From: Aureispira sp. CCB-QB1
GTDB lineage: Bacteria; Bacteroidota; Bacteroidia; Chitinophagales; Saprospiraceae
Length of the DNA stretch: 64,000 nucleotides
Reading direction: 5' to 3'
NCBI RefSeq assembly: GCF_000724545.1
Contig: NZ_JHBV01000016.1
Location: forward strand, 1-64,000
Both the position numbers and the translations under genes were made by a program. The notes beneath the pieces were generated by a model. The model made no database searches, was not told where the DNA came from, and saw nothing but the letters and a program-made list of their open reading frames with translations. Shown piece by piece: positions 38,727 through 46,326 of this stretch (positions within the stretch are counted from its first letter, which is position 1; each line of letters begins with the position of its first letter).

Positions 38727-39287
38727 ATGCAAGAAATAAAAACAACGCCTTCTTCTCAAGCATTTTTAGAATGGTACGAACCCATTCATGCTTCTTTTAT
38801 TCGTTATTGTAGCAGCAAATCCCTCGATTTAATGCCAACCGAAGACTTGGCACAAGAAGCTATCTTGGTTACATTATCCGCCTTTGATAGAATCAGAGAC
38901 AAAAACAAGCTTCTGAGTTATATGATAGGTATTGTTAACAACATTATCAAAAATCATTTGCGGCAGAAAAAATTTAGAGCAACTTGGAACGAGCAAACAA
39001 TGGCAACTATTGCTGCTAAAGTCAACGACCCTGAAATAGCTTTGGACATCCAGTACCTTTATCAATGTATTCATAAGCTAAAGGATAAAGAAAAAGAAGC
39101 CATCTTATTATTTGAAATTAGTGGTTTTAGTATCAAAGAAATTAGTGTCATTCAACAGTCTTCTTCTGCTGCTGTCAAAACTCGGCTGCATCGTGCCCGA
39201 AAAACTTTAAAAGAGCTCGTAGCCAAAGATAAAAGCCCTCGTAGTTTATCGGAACGATTGGCTGTTTATGCTAGTATTTTATTCTAA
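38727..39287 (+). CDS. RNA polymerase ECF-type sigma factor
   Basis: The 186-aa sigma-70 family factor has region 2 (about 15-90, with the PTEDLAQEAILVTLS motif that melts the -10 region and contacts core polymerase) and region 4 (about 115-165), whose helix-turn-helix is AILLFEISGFSIKEISVIQ then AAVKTRLHRARKTLK. The spacing and size fit ECF (group IV) factors. These redirect RNA polymerase to a small regulon upon release from an anti-sigma factor. No typical anti-sigma gene follows, only a 58-codon ORF (39362-39538). The cognate stimulus is unknown. Confidence 0.9.
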   Translation: MQEIKTTPSSQAFLEWYEPIHASFIRYCSSKSLDLMPTEDLAQEAILVTLSAFDRIRDKNKLLSYMIGIVNNIIKNHLRQKKFRATWNEQTMATIAAKVNDPEIALDIQYLYQCIHKLKDKEKEAILLFEISGFSIKEISVIQQSSSAAVKTRLHRARKTLKELVAKDKSPRSLSERLAVYASILF

Positions 39288-39291
39288 TCAA

Positions 39292-39333
39292 TAGTTCGTT
39301 GAAACCACGCAGTAGCAGCGTAGCTAACTACTA
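39292..39333 (+). repeat. Interspersed repeat, unit B alone
   Basis: ATAGTTCGTTGAAACCACGC then AGTAGCAGCGTAGC and TAACTACT match unit B (21039-21071; 58191-58222) with the core GTAGCAGCG(T)AGCTAACTA. It lies between the ECF sigma gene and the small ORF and could separate their expression. An open frame runs through it only by chance. Confidence 0.65.
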
Positions 39334-39361
39334 TCTAATAATAGACTATGTTTTTTTTATT

Positions 39362-39538
39362 ATGAAAAGACCTATTAATGTCCCAGAAACCTTCTCCAAA
39401 CTCCAAAAACTGCCCATAGAAATTAGTTTTGAGCAAGTAGAACAATGGGTAAAAGATGCTCCTAAGCATTCCACTACTGTCAATCGCTGGCTTCCATATT
39501 GGCTCGTTCAATTAGCCTCTTGGCGACCATTTAATTAA
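39362..39538 (+). CDS. Small protein downstream of the sigma gene
   Basis: The 58-aa ORF starts at ATG 39362 (MKRPINVPETFSKLQKLPIE) and ends WLPYWLVQLASWRPFN. It is amphipathic, with an aromatic- and hydrophobic-rich C-terminus, no signal peptide and no family that I recognise. Its position after the ECF sigma gene makes a regulatory partner possible (small anti-sigma or a remnant of a longer anti-sigma protein), but this is speculation. The codon pattern is in line with its neighbours. It could also be non-coding. Confidence 0.45.
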   Translation: MKRPINVPETFSKLQKLPIEISFEQVEQWVKDAPKHSTTVNRWLPYWLVQLASWRPFN

Positions 39539-39682
39539 TAATCTATAACGGGCATACCAAAGCAATGACCATTCTAAGCATTGCTTGCCCACACTTTCCA
39601 TCAATAATATAACATTCTCAAACTACTTGTCAAAACAAGTACGGGCAGCTTATGTCCTATTCTGAGCTTTGACAATAAACTT

Positions 39683-40375
39683 ATGCTTATGTATTCTAAA
39701 AATGAATTTATCAAATATGCCTCAGGGCATCTAGGGATGAGTAAGTTTCATTTAGAAACCCATCTTCAAAAACAACCTCCTTTTCCTCCTCAATTAAAGG
39801 GATTTACCCCTTCTGTAATGGAAGAACGCCAGATGAATGTCATTCAAATGGATGTTTTTTCTAGGTTGATGATGGATCGCATTATTTTTTTAGGTGTTGG
39901 TATTGATGCTTATGTAGCGAACGTCATCCAAGCACAACTACTGTTTTTGGATTCCTTAGATTCCAAAAAAGATATTCAAATGTATATCAATAGTCCAGGT
40001 GGGTCTGTCATTGATGGCTTGGGGATTTTTGACACGATGCAATATGTTACGCCTGATGTGGGCACAATTTGTACGAGCATGGCAGCGTCTATGAGTGCTG
40101 TTTTACTCGCCGCTGGGAGCAAAGGCAAACGTGTCTGCTTGCCGCATAGTCGCATTATGATTCACCAACCTTCTGGTGGCATGCAAGGGCAAGTGTCAGA
40201 TATGGAAATCACCTACGATTTATTCAAGACATTACAGAAAGAACTATATACCATTTTGAGCAATACAACAGGGCAAAGTCTTGAGCAAATCAAAATAGAT
40301 TGTGATAGAGACAATTGGATGCGTTCAGAAGAAGCCAAAGCTTATGGCTTGGTTGATCAAGTGGTTGGACAATAA
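39683..40375 (+). CDS. clpP: ATP-dependent Clp protease proteolytic subunit
   Basis: A 230-aa ClpP. The catalytic triad is clear: serine in CTSMAASMSAVLLAAG, histidine in SRIMIHQPSGG, aspartate in KIDCDRDNWM. The YINSPGGSV segment and MERDNWM-type ending SEEAKAYGLVDQV are typical. It forms a tetradecameric barrel that degrades proteins delivered by ClpX/ClpA. The N-terminal 45 residues (including LQKQPPFPPQLKG) are longer than in most ClpP proteins, as often in Bacteroidota, and may be removed by processing. No clpX is adjacent. It is followed by a good terminator. Confidence 0.95.
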   Translation: MLMYSKNEFIKYASGHLGMSKFHLETHLQKQPPFPPQLKGFTPSVMEERQMNVIQMDVFSRLMMDRIIFLGVGIDAYVANVIQAQLLFLDSLDSKKDIQMYINSPGGSVIDGLGIFDTMQYVTPDVGTICTSMAASMSAVLLAAGSKGKRVCLPHSRIMIHQPSGGMQGQVSDMEITYDLFKTLQKELYTILSNTTGQSLEQIKIDCDRDNWMRSEEAKAYGLVDQVVGQ

Positions 40376-40391
40376 CTCCGATGGTAAAAAG

Positions 40392-40430
40392 AAAAACACT
40401 TGACTGAAAGATCAGCCAAGTGTTTTTATA
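40392..40430 (+). terminator. Rho-independent terminator of clpP
   Basis: AAAAACACTTG (40392-40402) pairs with CAAGTGTTTTT (40417-40427); inside, CTGA/TCAG (40404-40407 and 40412-40415) extends the stem. It lies between the convergent clpP and the lipoprotein gene at 40450 and may serve both. Confidence 0.9.
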
Positions 40431-40449
40431 TACGTAGAGTCGTTAGATT

Positions 40450-40728
40450 CTAGTGCTCGTGTCCATCATGAGCCTCATCGTGAGCCTCATCAACAGCATC
40501 TTTTACTTTGTCAGCAGCCTCGTCGATAGTAGCATCAACTGCTTCTTTAGCTTCTTCAGCAGCACTTTTAGTGTCTTCTACTGCTTTTTCACCAGCTTCT
40601 TTTACATCCTCAGCAGCTTGATCCATTTTCTCACCTGCTTTTTCCATAGTTCCGTCGTTAGCATCTCCACAGCTGATTACCAAAGCAGAGAACATAAACA
40701 TAAAAGATAAGATTTTTAGCGTTTTCAT
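40450..40728 (-). CDS. Acidic amphipathic lipoprotein with His-rich tail
   Basis: The 92-aa protein has a type II signal peptide with cysteine after the VIS motif (ALVISCGD). The mature part consists of Ala/Glu/Lys/Asp-rich amphipathic repeats (AGEKMDQAAEDVKEAGEKAV), reminiscent of LEA-like or apolipoprotein-like helices and of YtxH-like proteins, then a His/Asp/Glu-rich end (HDEAHDGHEH) that could bind divalent metal. It is predicted to be anchored to an outer or inner membrane. The gene stands alone, on the minus strand, 86 nt from the next lipoprotein gene, which shares the MKTL...ISCG type of leader. The function is unknown. Confidence 0.75.
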   Translation of the reverse strand: MKTLKILSFMFMFSALVISCGDANDGTMEKAGEKMDQAAEDVKEAGEKAVEDTKSAAEEAKEAVDATIDEAADKVKDAVDEAHDEAHDGHEH

Positions 40729-40813
40729 AATTATGTATGATTAAAAGAGTTAAAAAGATATGAGCCATAGTATTTATTGGCTCTTATAAAAATATACAAG
40801 TATTGTATTTAAA

Positions 40814-41230
40814 TTATTTGGGGCATTTTGCCTCCATTTTTTCCGCCAAAGCACTTTCTGCATCAGCACGTTCTTTTTCAGTTGCATCAGGTCCCAACAA
40901 ATCGGCAACAAATTGGATTTTATTTTTCCCTCCCATACATTCACCTACTTTGGCAAAATCAATTGTTCTATCTTCTCTTCTAGCATTTTCTTGGCAATCA
41001 CAAGCTTGCTGAACAACAGCATCTGTAATTTTGCTAGCACCACTAGATACACTAGTTGATGATGTTGTTGAAGTAGTATTGGTGGTGGTGGTTGGATTTT
41101 CACCTGTTGTTGTTTCAGTTGTAGGTTCTGTCGTTTCGGTTGCTTCGTTATTAGCATCAGATGCACCTCCACAACTGATAAAAAAAGTAGTTACAAAAAC
41201 TAACAGTAAAATGCTTCTTAATGTTTTCAT
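40814..41230 (-). CDS. Thr-rich linker lipoprotein
   Basis: From ATG 41230 the protein is 138 aa, with a type II signal peptide (LLVFVTTFFISCGG). A Thr/Glu/Asn-rich linker (about 24-62) leads to a compact C-terminal domain with five cysteines: QQACDCQENARRED, VGECMGGKNKIQF and EAKCPK. The helical, cysteine-containing domain resembles other uncharacterised Bacteroidota lipoprotein domains. It is transcribed in the same direction as the smaller lipoprotein gene at 40450, 86 nt away. The function is unknown. Confidence 0.72.
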   Translation of the reverse strand: MKTLRSILLLVFVTTFFISCGGASDANNEATETTEPTTETTTGENPTTTTNTTSTTSSTSVSSGASKITDAVVQQACDCQENARREDRTIDFAKVGECMGGKNKIQFVADLLGPDATEKERADAESALAEKMEAKCPK

Positions 41231-41715
41231 TTTGTTTTTTAATATTATTTTGCTCTTTTCATACAATTTAAACCATATTGAAAGAACTTTTTTACCTAAA
41301 AATTGCTTTGATAAGAGTGCTTAATGTAGTAATTTAGGCGCTGTTAAAATCAAAACATTGTCAAAAATAAGAAGTATATATTGAGAATTCCTAGTTTTTG
41401 AATGTTTTTTTGAATGTTTCTCTAATATTTAATGCTTGGCTCAAAGCTGCTTAAGTATTTTAAATAATTAATTTTTTTAACAACTCAATCTCATAATTAT
41501 ACAGAAGTCTATCTATTCAACAATATAGACCGAAGCTATAAGTTAGATTCATAGTCAATATATAAATTTTTCGTTTCTTATTTATCTCCCAATTTTGTAT
41601 AAAAACATATGGGTACGATGCAGAAACTACGATGACTAAAAACTATGTTTAACTTCCTATAATTATAGATTTCAATCGACCTATCTTTCAACAATAGGCA
41701 TCAAGAAAAAACACA
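41231..41715. other. Intergenic region before smpB
   Basis: The 485-nt divergent gap is AT-rich. I checked for tmRNA (ssrA), since it can be near smpB, and saw neither its ends nor a tag-encoding stretch. No promoter pair or hairpin stands out. Confidence 0.4.
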
Positions 41716-42177
41716 ATGGATCTAAAAAAAAATATAGAAATTATCAATAAAAAAGCCAAGCATGAGTATACGTTTTTGTTTACCATAGAGGCTGGCATTA
41801 TGCTACAAGGCACTGAAATAAAATCTATTCGAGCAGGAAAAGTAAATATGAGTGATGCTTACTGCATCATTAAATCAGGAGAATTGTATGTTTATAGCAT
41901 GCATATTTCGGAATACAAATATGGTACCTACAACAATCACATCCCCAAGCGACCTCGAAAATTGCTAGTTACTAAAATCGAACTAAAAAAATTGCACAAC
42001 AAGGTAAAAGAACAAGGCTATTCTATTGTGCCTTATCGTTTATTTATCTCCGAACGAGGCTTGGCAAAACTAGAGATTGCTCTAGCAAAAGGTAAAAAAA
42101 GCTACGACAAACGGGATGCCCTTAAAGAACGTGATTCAAAACGCACCTTGGATCGCCTACGCAAAAAATACCAATAG
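41716..42177 (+). CDS. smpB: SsrA-binding protein
   Basis: The 153-aa protein binds tmRNA and rescues stalled ribosomes by trans-translation. Family signatures are present: ILQGTEIKSIRAGKVNMSDAY is matched by MLQGTEIKSIRAGKVNMSD, MHISEYKYGTYNNH by the central core, RKLLVTKIELKKL and the basic C-terminal tail (KRDALKERDSKRTLDRLRKKYQ) that becomes helical in the ribosomal decoding centre. The length is typical. The dipeptidase gene starts 5 nt after the stop, so both are probably on one transcript. Very secure. Confidence 0.97.
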   Translation: MDLKKNIEIINKKAKHEYTFLFTIEAGIMLQGTEIKSIRAGKVNMSDAYCIIKSGELYVYSMHISEYKYGTYNNHIPKRPRKLLVTKIELKKLHNKVKEQGYSIVPYRLFISERGLAKLEIALAKGKKSYDKRDALKERDSKRTLDRLRKKYQ

Positions 42178-42182
42178 ATTCT

Positions 42183-42956
42183 ATGAACAACGCTCCCACT
42201 TTTTCTTTCTACTTGCTTCTTATTGCTTCTAGCTTATTTTGCTGTGCTTGTCAGTCAGATGCTCCTTCTTCGACCCAAGCCACTGTTGCCACTAGTCTTG
42301 ACCTAGGCATAGATAGTATCACGATTGATACTATTCATACCCCAACACGCCCAAAAAAAGTTTCTCTTGGTTTTTCTTCAACGCAATTAGATTCAATTTT
42401 TCAATTGCATGATACAACATGGGTCAATTTAAAAGAGTTGCATCCATCCATTGAGTTGGATTTAAGATACGCAACGACAAATAATTTTATGGAGTTGCAA
42501 ATTTATGATTGCGCTCAATGCTATCTTCGTTTAGCAACAGCTAAAGCGCTCTTAAATGCTCAAAAAGAGTTAGAAAGTCAAAATTTAGGTTTCAAAATGT
42601 TTGACTGTTATCGTCCTAAAAGTGCTCAATACAAACTTTGGAAGAAAGTTCCTGACCGTCGTTATGTCGCCCCACCTAGCAAAGGATCAATGCACAGTCG
42701 AGGAGGGGCACTTGATTTAACCATCATTCAACTCGACAACAAGAAAGAATTGGAAATGGGAACCGAATATGATTATTTTGGTCGAGCTGCTTATTGGGTC
42801 AACAAAGATCTTCCTGAAGAGGTTCTGGACAATCGACAGTTACTACGTTCTACCTTAGAAAAACATGGCTTTAAAACTGTAACCACCGAGTGGTGGCACT
42901 TCTCTTATCGCCGTGCTTGGTTCAAACTATCTGATATGCAATGGGATTGCAACTGA
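42183..42956 (+). CDS. D-alanyl-D-alanine dipeptidase, VanX/DdpX family
   Basis: The 257-aa secreted peptidase of family M15D has a hydrophobic N-terminal signal (FYLLLIASSLFCCACQ; a cysteine there may be lipidated). The zinc ligands are in GSMHSRGGALDLTI (H and D) and EWWHFSY (H), with the catalytic glutamate before WWH. The KMFDCYRPKSAQYKLWK segment with the arginine is also family-typical. It hydrolyses D-Ala-D-Ala, in most bacteria for recycling or use of cell-wall dipeptide. Vancomycin resistance is not supported: no vanH/vanA ligase genes are adjacent. Starts 5 nt after smpB. Confidence 0.9.
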   Translation: MNNAPTFSFYLLLIASSLFCCACQSDAPSSTQATVATSLDLGIDSITIDTIHTPTRPKKVSLGFSSTQLDSIFQLHDTTWVNLKELHPSIELDLRYATTNNFMELQIYDCAQCYLRLATAKALLNAQKELESQNLGFKMFDCYRPKSAQYKLWKKVPDRRYVAPPSKGSMHSRGGALDLTIIQLDNKKELEMGTEYDYFGRAAYWVNKDLPEEVLDNRQLLRSTLEKHGFKTVTTEWWHFSYRRAWFKLSDMQWDCN

Positions 42957-43233
42957 TTTGTTAAAGATTTCTAAAGACACTTTTTAGGAATCTTTTTTGC
43001 ATTTAGGCTAAACACAAGGATTGAATTTACTATTTTAGATAAAATTTTTTGACCAAGTGAATAGCTGGTCATAGAAAGTATGGGTAAAAATTACAAAAGG
43101 TAAAATGAGCCTGTACACAACTATACAACTTTTGTTGTTGTTAAATTTAAGAGATATATGGTGCTACTGCGTAGTATCTATTTCACGAACCTTTTTGTAA
43201 ACGTCCTATACCATAAAATCTAAATGCATTGTT

Positions 43234-43791
43234 ATGAAATTTTATTTACTATGTTTCTTTCTCTTGAGTAGTTGTTTGATCAACTCTAACATACTTTTAG
43301 CTCAAGAAGCCAAAGAAGATACTCCCCCAGAAAAATTAACCAAACAAGAACGAGAATATCTAGCTGCTCAAGAATATTACGCTACCGTAAAGCGAGTAAG
43401 CAAGATGTCAAGAGAGGAAAAGAACACGGTTACAGAATGCCCTTTGCACAATGAAAATAAGGAAATGCCCTTGAGTGATAATTATAGAGCTAACGCATCG
43501 GACTATACTACTTGTTATGAATATCCTTTTGCTTATCAGCTCAACTATCGCCGCTACTGCCGTGTCTGTACTAAAATTATGTCTAAAGACTCAGGGCAAA
43601 AAATGCCCGTTATTCCTAAAGGAACCTTTCAGCGTTGTCCAGCACACAATACTCCTTTAAAGGGGAATCCTGATTACGACAATATTATATATGAAAGAAA
43701 TCCAGACGTCAATACACCACACGCCAAGCAATATTCGTTTAAGTATTACTGCAAGACTTGTACTAAAATTCTGAAATCTGAAACCAAATAG
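43234..43791 (+). CDS. Secreted protein with two CPxHN/CxxC modules (copy 1)
   Basis: The 185-aa protein has a signal peptide (LINSNILLAQ) and two similar modules of about 50 residues. Module 1: CPLHNENKEMPLSDNY, then YPFAYQLNYRRYC and RVCTK. Module 2: CPAHNTPLKGNPDYD, then HAKQYSFKYYC and KTCTK. Each has CPxHN near its start and CxxC near its end, so four ligands (C, H, C, C) that could hold a zinc or a heavy metal. The pattern recalls heavy-metal-binding domains with CPxHP, but with asparagine and a different core. A paralogue follows 285 nt downstream. No other family is recognised; function unknown. Confidence 0.75.
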   Translation: MKFYLLCFFLLSSCLINSNILLAQEAKEDTPPEKLTKQEREYLAAQEYYATVKRVSKMSREEKNTVTECPLHNENKEMPLSDNYRANASDYTTCYEYPFAYQLNYRRYCRVCTKIMSKDSGQKMPVIPKGTFQRCPAHNTPLKGNPDYDNIIYERNPDVNTPHAKQYSFKYYCKTCTKILKSETK

Positions 43792-44076
43792 ACTTTTTAC
43801 TTCCCCCAAATTAGCCGAGTATGAATTCCCAAAATACACTTGATCCAAAAAGCCTTGTAATATCTTAAGGGATTGTTCACAGCTTTTTTTATTTTTGTTT
43901 TTAGAAACCAATTGTCTATGTATACTTTTTTGTTGGTGCAGTTTTAGTTTCAAATAAAACTGAAAATCAACACATTGCAATTCTGACAAAAGTAAATAGG
44001 AAATCGTTTCAAGCACCTAATATAATTGGTGCAAAATATTTTAAATTTAAATAACATTTTACCTTATTCAAATAAA

Positions 44077-44667
44077 ATGAACATAATGAACTTTATACCA
44101 TCAGATAGATTGGGGCGTCTATACCAAGTATGCTTATTTTTATTTCTATTTTTTGCAGCCAGCTCTACGACATTGGTAGCACAAGGTAATGGCAAAAAGG
44201 AAGGAAAACCCCAAAAAGTGAAGGTAGCTAAAAATGGTAATTCTGCTGCTGCTATTACAGTGCAACTAAGCGGTATGACTAGAGAGGAGAAAAATACCAT
44301 GTCTCGCTGTCCTTTGCACAACAAACACATGAGTCTTAGTGACAATTATCGAGCAGATGCGTCGGACTATACTCCTGGAGATGACTATCCATTTGCTTAT
44401 CAGCTCAACTACCGTCGCTACTGTCCTGTCTGTACCAAAGTAATGGATAAAGAAGCTAAGAACTTTGAAGCTGAGGACAAGGCTGTCAACGAAGGGCTTC
44501 AAACCTTTGAGCGTTGCCCTGTGCACAATAGTCCGCTAAAAGGAAATCCTGATCAAGACAAAGTAGATTACGAAAAAAATCCTTCTGAGGATATGCCACA
44601 TGCTAAACAATACTTATTTAAGTATTATTGCAAAACGTGTACGAAAGTTTATAGAATTCAAAACTAG
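44077..44667 (+). CDS. Secreted protein with two CPxHN/CxxC modules (copy 2)
   Basis: From ATG 44077 the protein is 196 aa, with a signal peptide (FLFLFFAASSTTLVAQ). It has the same two-module layout as its neighbour: CPLHNKHMSLSDNY to YRRYC and PVCTK, then CPVHNSPLKGNPDQD to KYYC and KTCTK. The central SDNYRA.ASDYT and YPFAYQLNYRRYC stretches are nearly identical to copy 1, so the two arose by tandem duplication. A longer linker (KNFEAEDKAVNEGLQ) separates the modules. The mature N-terminus is Lys-rich (GNGKKEGKPQKVKVAKN). A third downstream gene (44721) is different. Extracytoplasmic metal binding is possible but unproven. Confidence 0.75.
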   Translation: MNIMNFIPSDRLGRLYQVCLFLFLFFAASSTTLVAQGNGKKEGKPQKVKVAKNGNSAAAITVQLSGMTREEKNTMSRCPLHNKHMSLSDNYRADASDYTPGDDYPFAYQLNYRRYCPVCTKVMDKEAKNFEAEDKAVNEGLQTFERCPVHNSPLKGNPDQDKVDYEKNPSEDMPHAKQYLFKYYCKTCTKVYRIQN

Positions 44668-44720
44668 ATCATCGTTAACGAGCACCATCTAGATATCCTT
44701 ATTTTCCAAAACACCCTTTT

Positions 44721-45368
44721 ATGCTTTTTTATATACTTATAATACTTCTTGTACTCAGTTTCGGGGTTTATTTTTTATTAAAGTTCTTACGCAATGTACA
44801 GCCCTCTGAAGCTGAAGTTGACCAAGATTTAAAAGAATTAAAAGAAAAAGTCAAGGCGTTTAAAGGAGGTTTTATGCCTTGGACAGATGAAATATCTTCC
44901 AATCAAATTGATCAAATCTTGACCAAAGATAATGCTCGTTCTGGAAATGGAGTCTTTTTGTCTAGCCTTGGGGATCCTATTTTTGCCTATGCCTATAAAA
45001 ATTACATCGGTCCAGGGCAAAATGCCGTGATGTATATCTTAACACAAGAACATGAATATGTCTTTAGAATCACGAATAAAGGAACAGAAGTGTTTATGGA
45101 CAACGAAAGAAAGGGTCTAATTCGTGAAAATGGTATATTCTATGATTTGAAAAATGATGAAGTAGCTCAGCTAAAACGCCATGGCGCTAGTGGTATTAAT
45201 AAGATTTATATAGGAGAAGAAGAAGTAGCCAAAATTGCACTTCCTGATTCAATTGCTGCTAAAGCCATTGATGTTACCAAAATAGATCTTAGTCCTCTGG
45301 AAAAGAATACGGTTCAAATGATGGCGGTTTATGATCTGGTCAGTAATATAGAAGAGACAGAAGGTTAG
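44721..45368 (+). CDS. Membrane-anchored protein, unknown function
   Basis: The 215-aa protein has a single N-terminal transmembrane helix (MLFYILIILLVLSFGVYFLL) and a soluble domain. The domain begins with an acidic helix (SEAEVDQDLKELKEKVKAFKG) and continues with beta-like segments (YILTQEHEYVFRI, TEVFMDNERKGLIRENG, INKIYIGEEEVAKIAL). I recognise no family. It follows the CPxHN/CxxC copy 2 gene by 53 nt and could be its operon partner; it ends at a strong bidirectional terminator. The orientation of the soluble part (cytoplasm or periplasm) cannot be fixed from the charge pattern. Confidence 0.65.
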   Translation: MLFYILIILLVLSFGVYFLLKFLRNVQPSEAEVDQDLKELKEKVKAFKGGFMPWTDEISSNQIDQILTKDNARSGNGVFLSSLGDPIFAYAYKNYIGPGQNAVMYILTQEHEYVFRITNKGTEVFMDNERKGLIRENGIFYDLKNDEVAQLKRHGASGINKIYIGEEEVAKIALPDSIAAKAIDVTKIDLSPLEKNTVQMMAVYDLVSNIEETEG

Positions 45369-45386
45369 CAGTCAATTAAATTATTT

Positions 45387-45431
45387 AAAAAACGAGCATA
45401 GGGAGTTCCTTATGCTCGTTTTATTTTTTTT
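45387..45431. terminator. Bidirectional terminator
   Basis: AAAACGAGCATA (45389-45400) pairs with TATGCTCGTTTT (45411-45422), then a T-run (TATTTTTTTTT). It separates the convergent genes that end at 45368 (plus) and 45431 (minus); on the minus strand the A-run before the stem becomes a T-run. Confidence 0.9.
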
Positions 45432-46249
45432 TAAGACTTTATAGTATTTTTTGTCCTTTTCTGTTCTTTTTTTTCGTTTAGAATGCGTTCATGAACAGCA
45501 TCATAAGTTGTATTATAATCCTCAAACTCGGTGCCGAACCAACGATCCCACCACGTAAAATAGAGTCCATAATTTCCCTCAAATTTCGCATGATGCATAT
45601 TGTGGTGTGTGGAAGCTGTTTTCCATTTAAAAAGCCAATGTTTTGTAAAACCTCTTGGATAGATTTCATAGCCCATATGCCCAATAACATTGAATCCTTG
45701 TTGAATAATTTGCCACAGAATAATTGCCCCCAAATGTATTGGAACAATAAAAACAAAAATAACATAAAACCCTGCTTCTACCAGCGCCTCTAATGGATGA
45801 AATGAAAAAGCAGCAAATGGGCTTGGATCAATACTTTCGTGATGAACTTTGTGGACATGTTTGTACAATAAAGGATGGTGCATCAACCGATGTGCCCAGT
45901 AAAAATAAGCATCGTGCAACAATAACATTACGCCCACGCTAACTCCCCAGTACCACCAAGCATAGCCTGTTGAATCTGTATAAATTTTTGTCCAACCATT
46001 CTTAGCTGCGATATATATACCAACATCAATAGCACAAAATATCAACAATGTTGTTCCAGAAAAAAATAGTTCTCGACGGATATGTTTGCTTGTTGCTCGT
46101 TGTTGGGGTTGAATTCTTCTAGCTTTAAACACATTTTTCCCTACTATCCAAAAGACAAAAAAGGCAGGCAAAGCAAAAACAATATAAATAAAACTATTAA
46201 AAGTAATGTCAGCAATAGCTGTTGTTAGTAAGTTCTCTAAGGTCAACAT
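45431..46249 (-). CDS. Sterol desaturase/fatty-acid hydroxylase family protein
   Basis: The 272-aa membrane enzyme has the superfamily's histidine boxes: FYWAHRLMHH, KHVHKVHHES and STHHNMHHAK, plus a conserved WWDRWFGTEF at the end. Four or five transmembrane helices surround them. The di-iron site would hydroxylate or desaturate a lipid chain or carotenoid-like substrate with O2. The GHMGYEIYPRG segment fits bacterial members of the C-5 sterol desaturase-like group; the substrate is not predicted, and eukaryote-like sterols are not implied. Distinct from the AGMO-like gene at 31800. The next gene upstream on this strand is a Crp/Fnr regulator. Confidence 0.88.
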   Translation of the reverse strand: MLTLENLLTTAIADITFNSFIYIVFALPAFFVFWIVGKNVFKARRIQPQQRATSKHIRRELFFSGTTLLIFCAIDVGIYIAAKNGWTKIYTDSTGYAWWYWGVSVGVMLLLHDAYFYWAHRLMHHPLLYKHVHKVHHESIDPSPFAAFSFHPLEALVEAGFYVIFVFIVPIHLGAIILWQIIQQGFNVIGHMGYEIYPRGFTKHWLFKWKTASTHHNMHHAKFEGNYGLYFTWWDRWFGTEFEDYNTTYDAVHERILNEKKEQKRTKNTIKS

Positions 46250-46326
46250 TATCTAGTGATTTTCATGATTCATAAGTAGAATAAGACAAATTTCTGCTTT
46301 TTTAATCAAACCTCTGTTGACAAATG

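Noticed and set aside
40453-40710. Open frame opposite the acidic lipoprotein gene (Phe/Ser-rich)
   Set aside because: It is the complement of the Glu/Lys/Ala codons of the lipoprotein gene, with no leader or family match. The same holds for 41031-41324 (Val-rich) and 36097-36360 (Ser/Cys-rich).
41231-41715. tmRNA gene next to smpB
   Set aside because: The spacer lacks tRNA-like ends, a tag sequence and GC-rich stems.
42183-42956. Vancomycin-resistance vanX
   Set aside because: The protein has the VanX/DdpX zinc site, but there is no vanHA ligase or VanRS regulator nearby, and it is linked to smpB. A general D-Ala-D-Ala peptidase is the safer reading.
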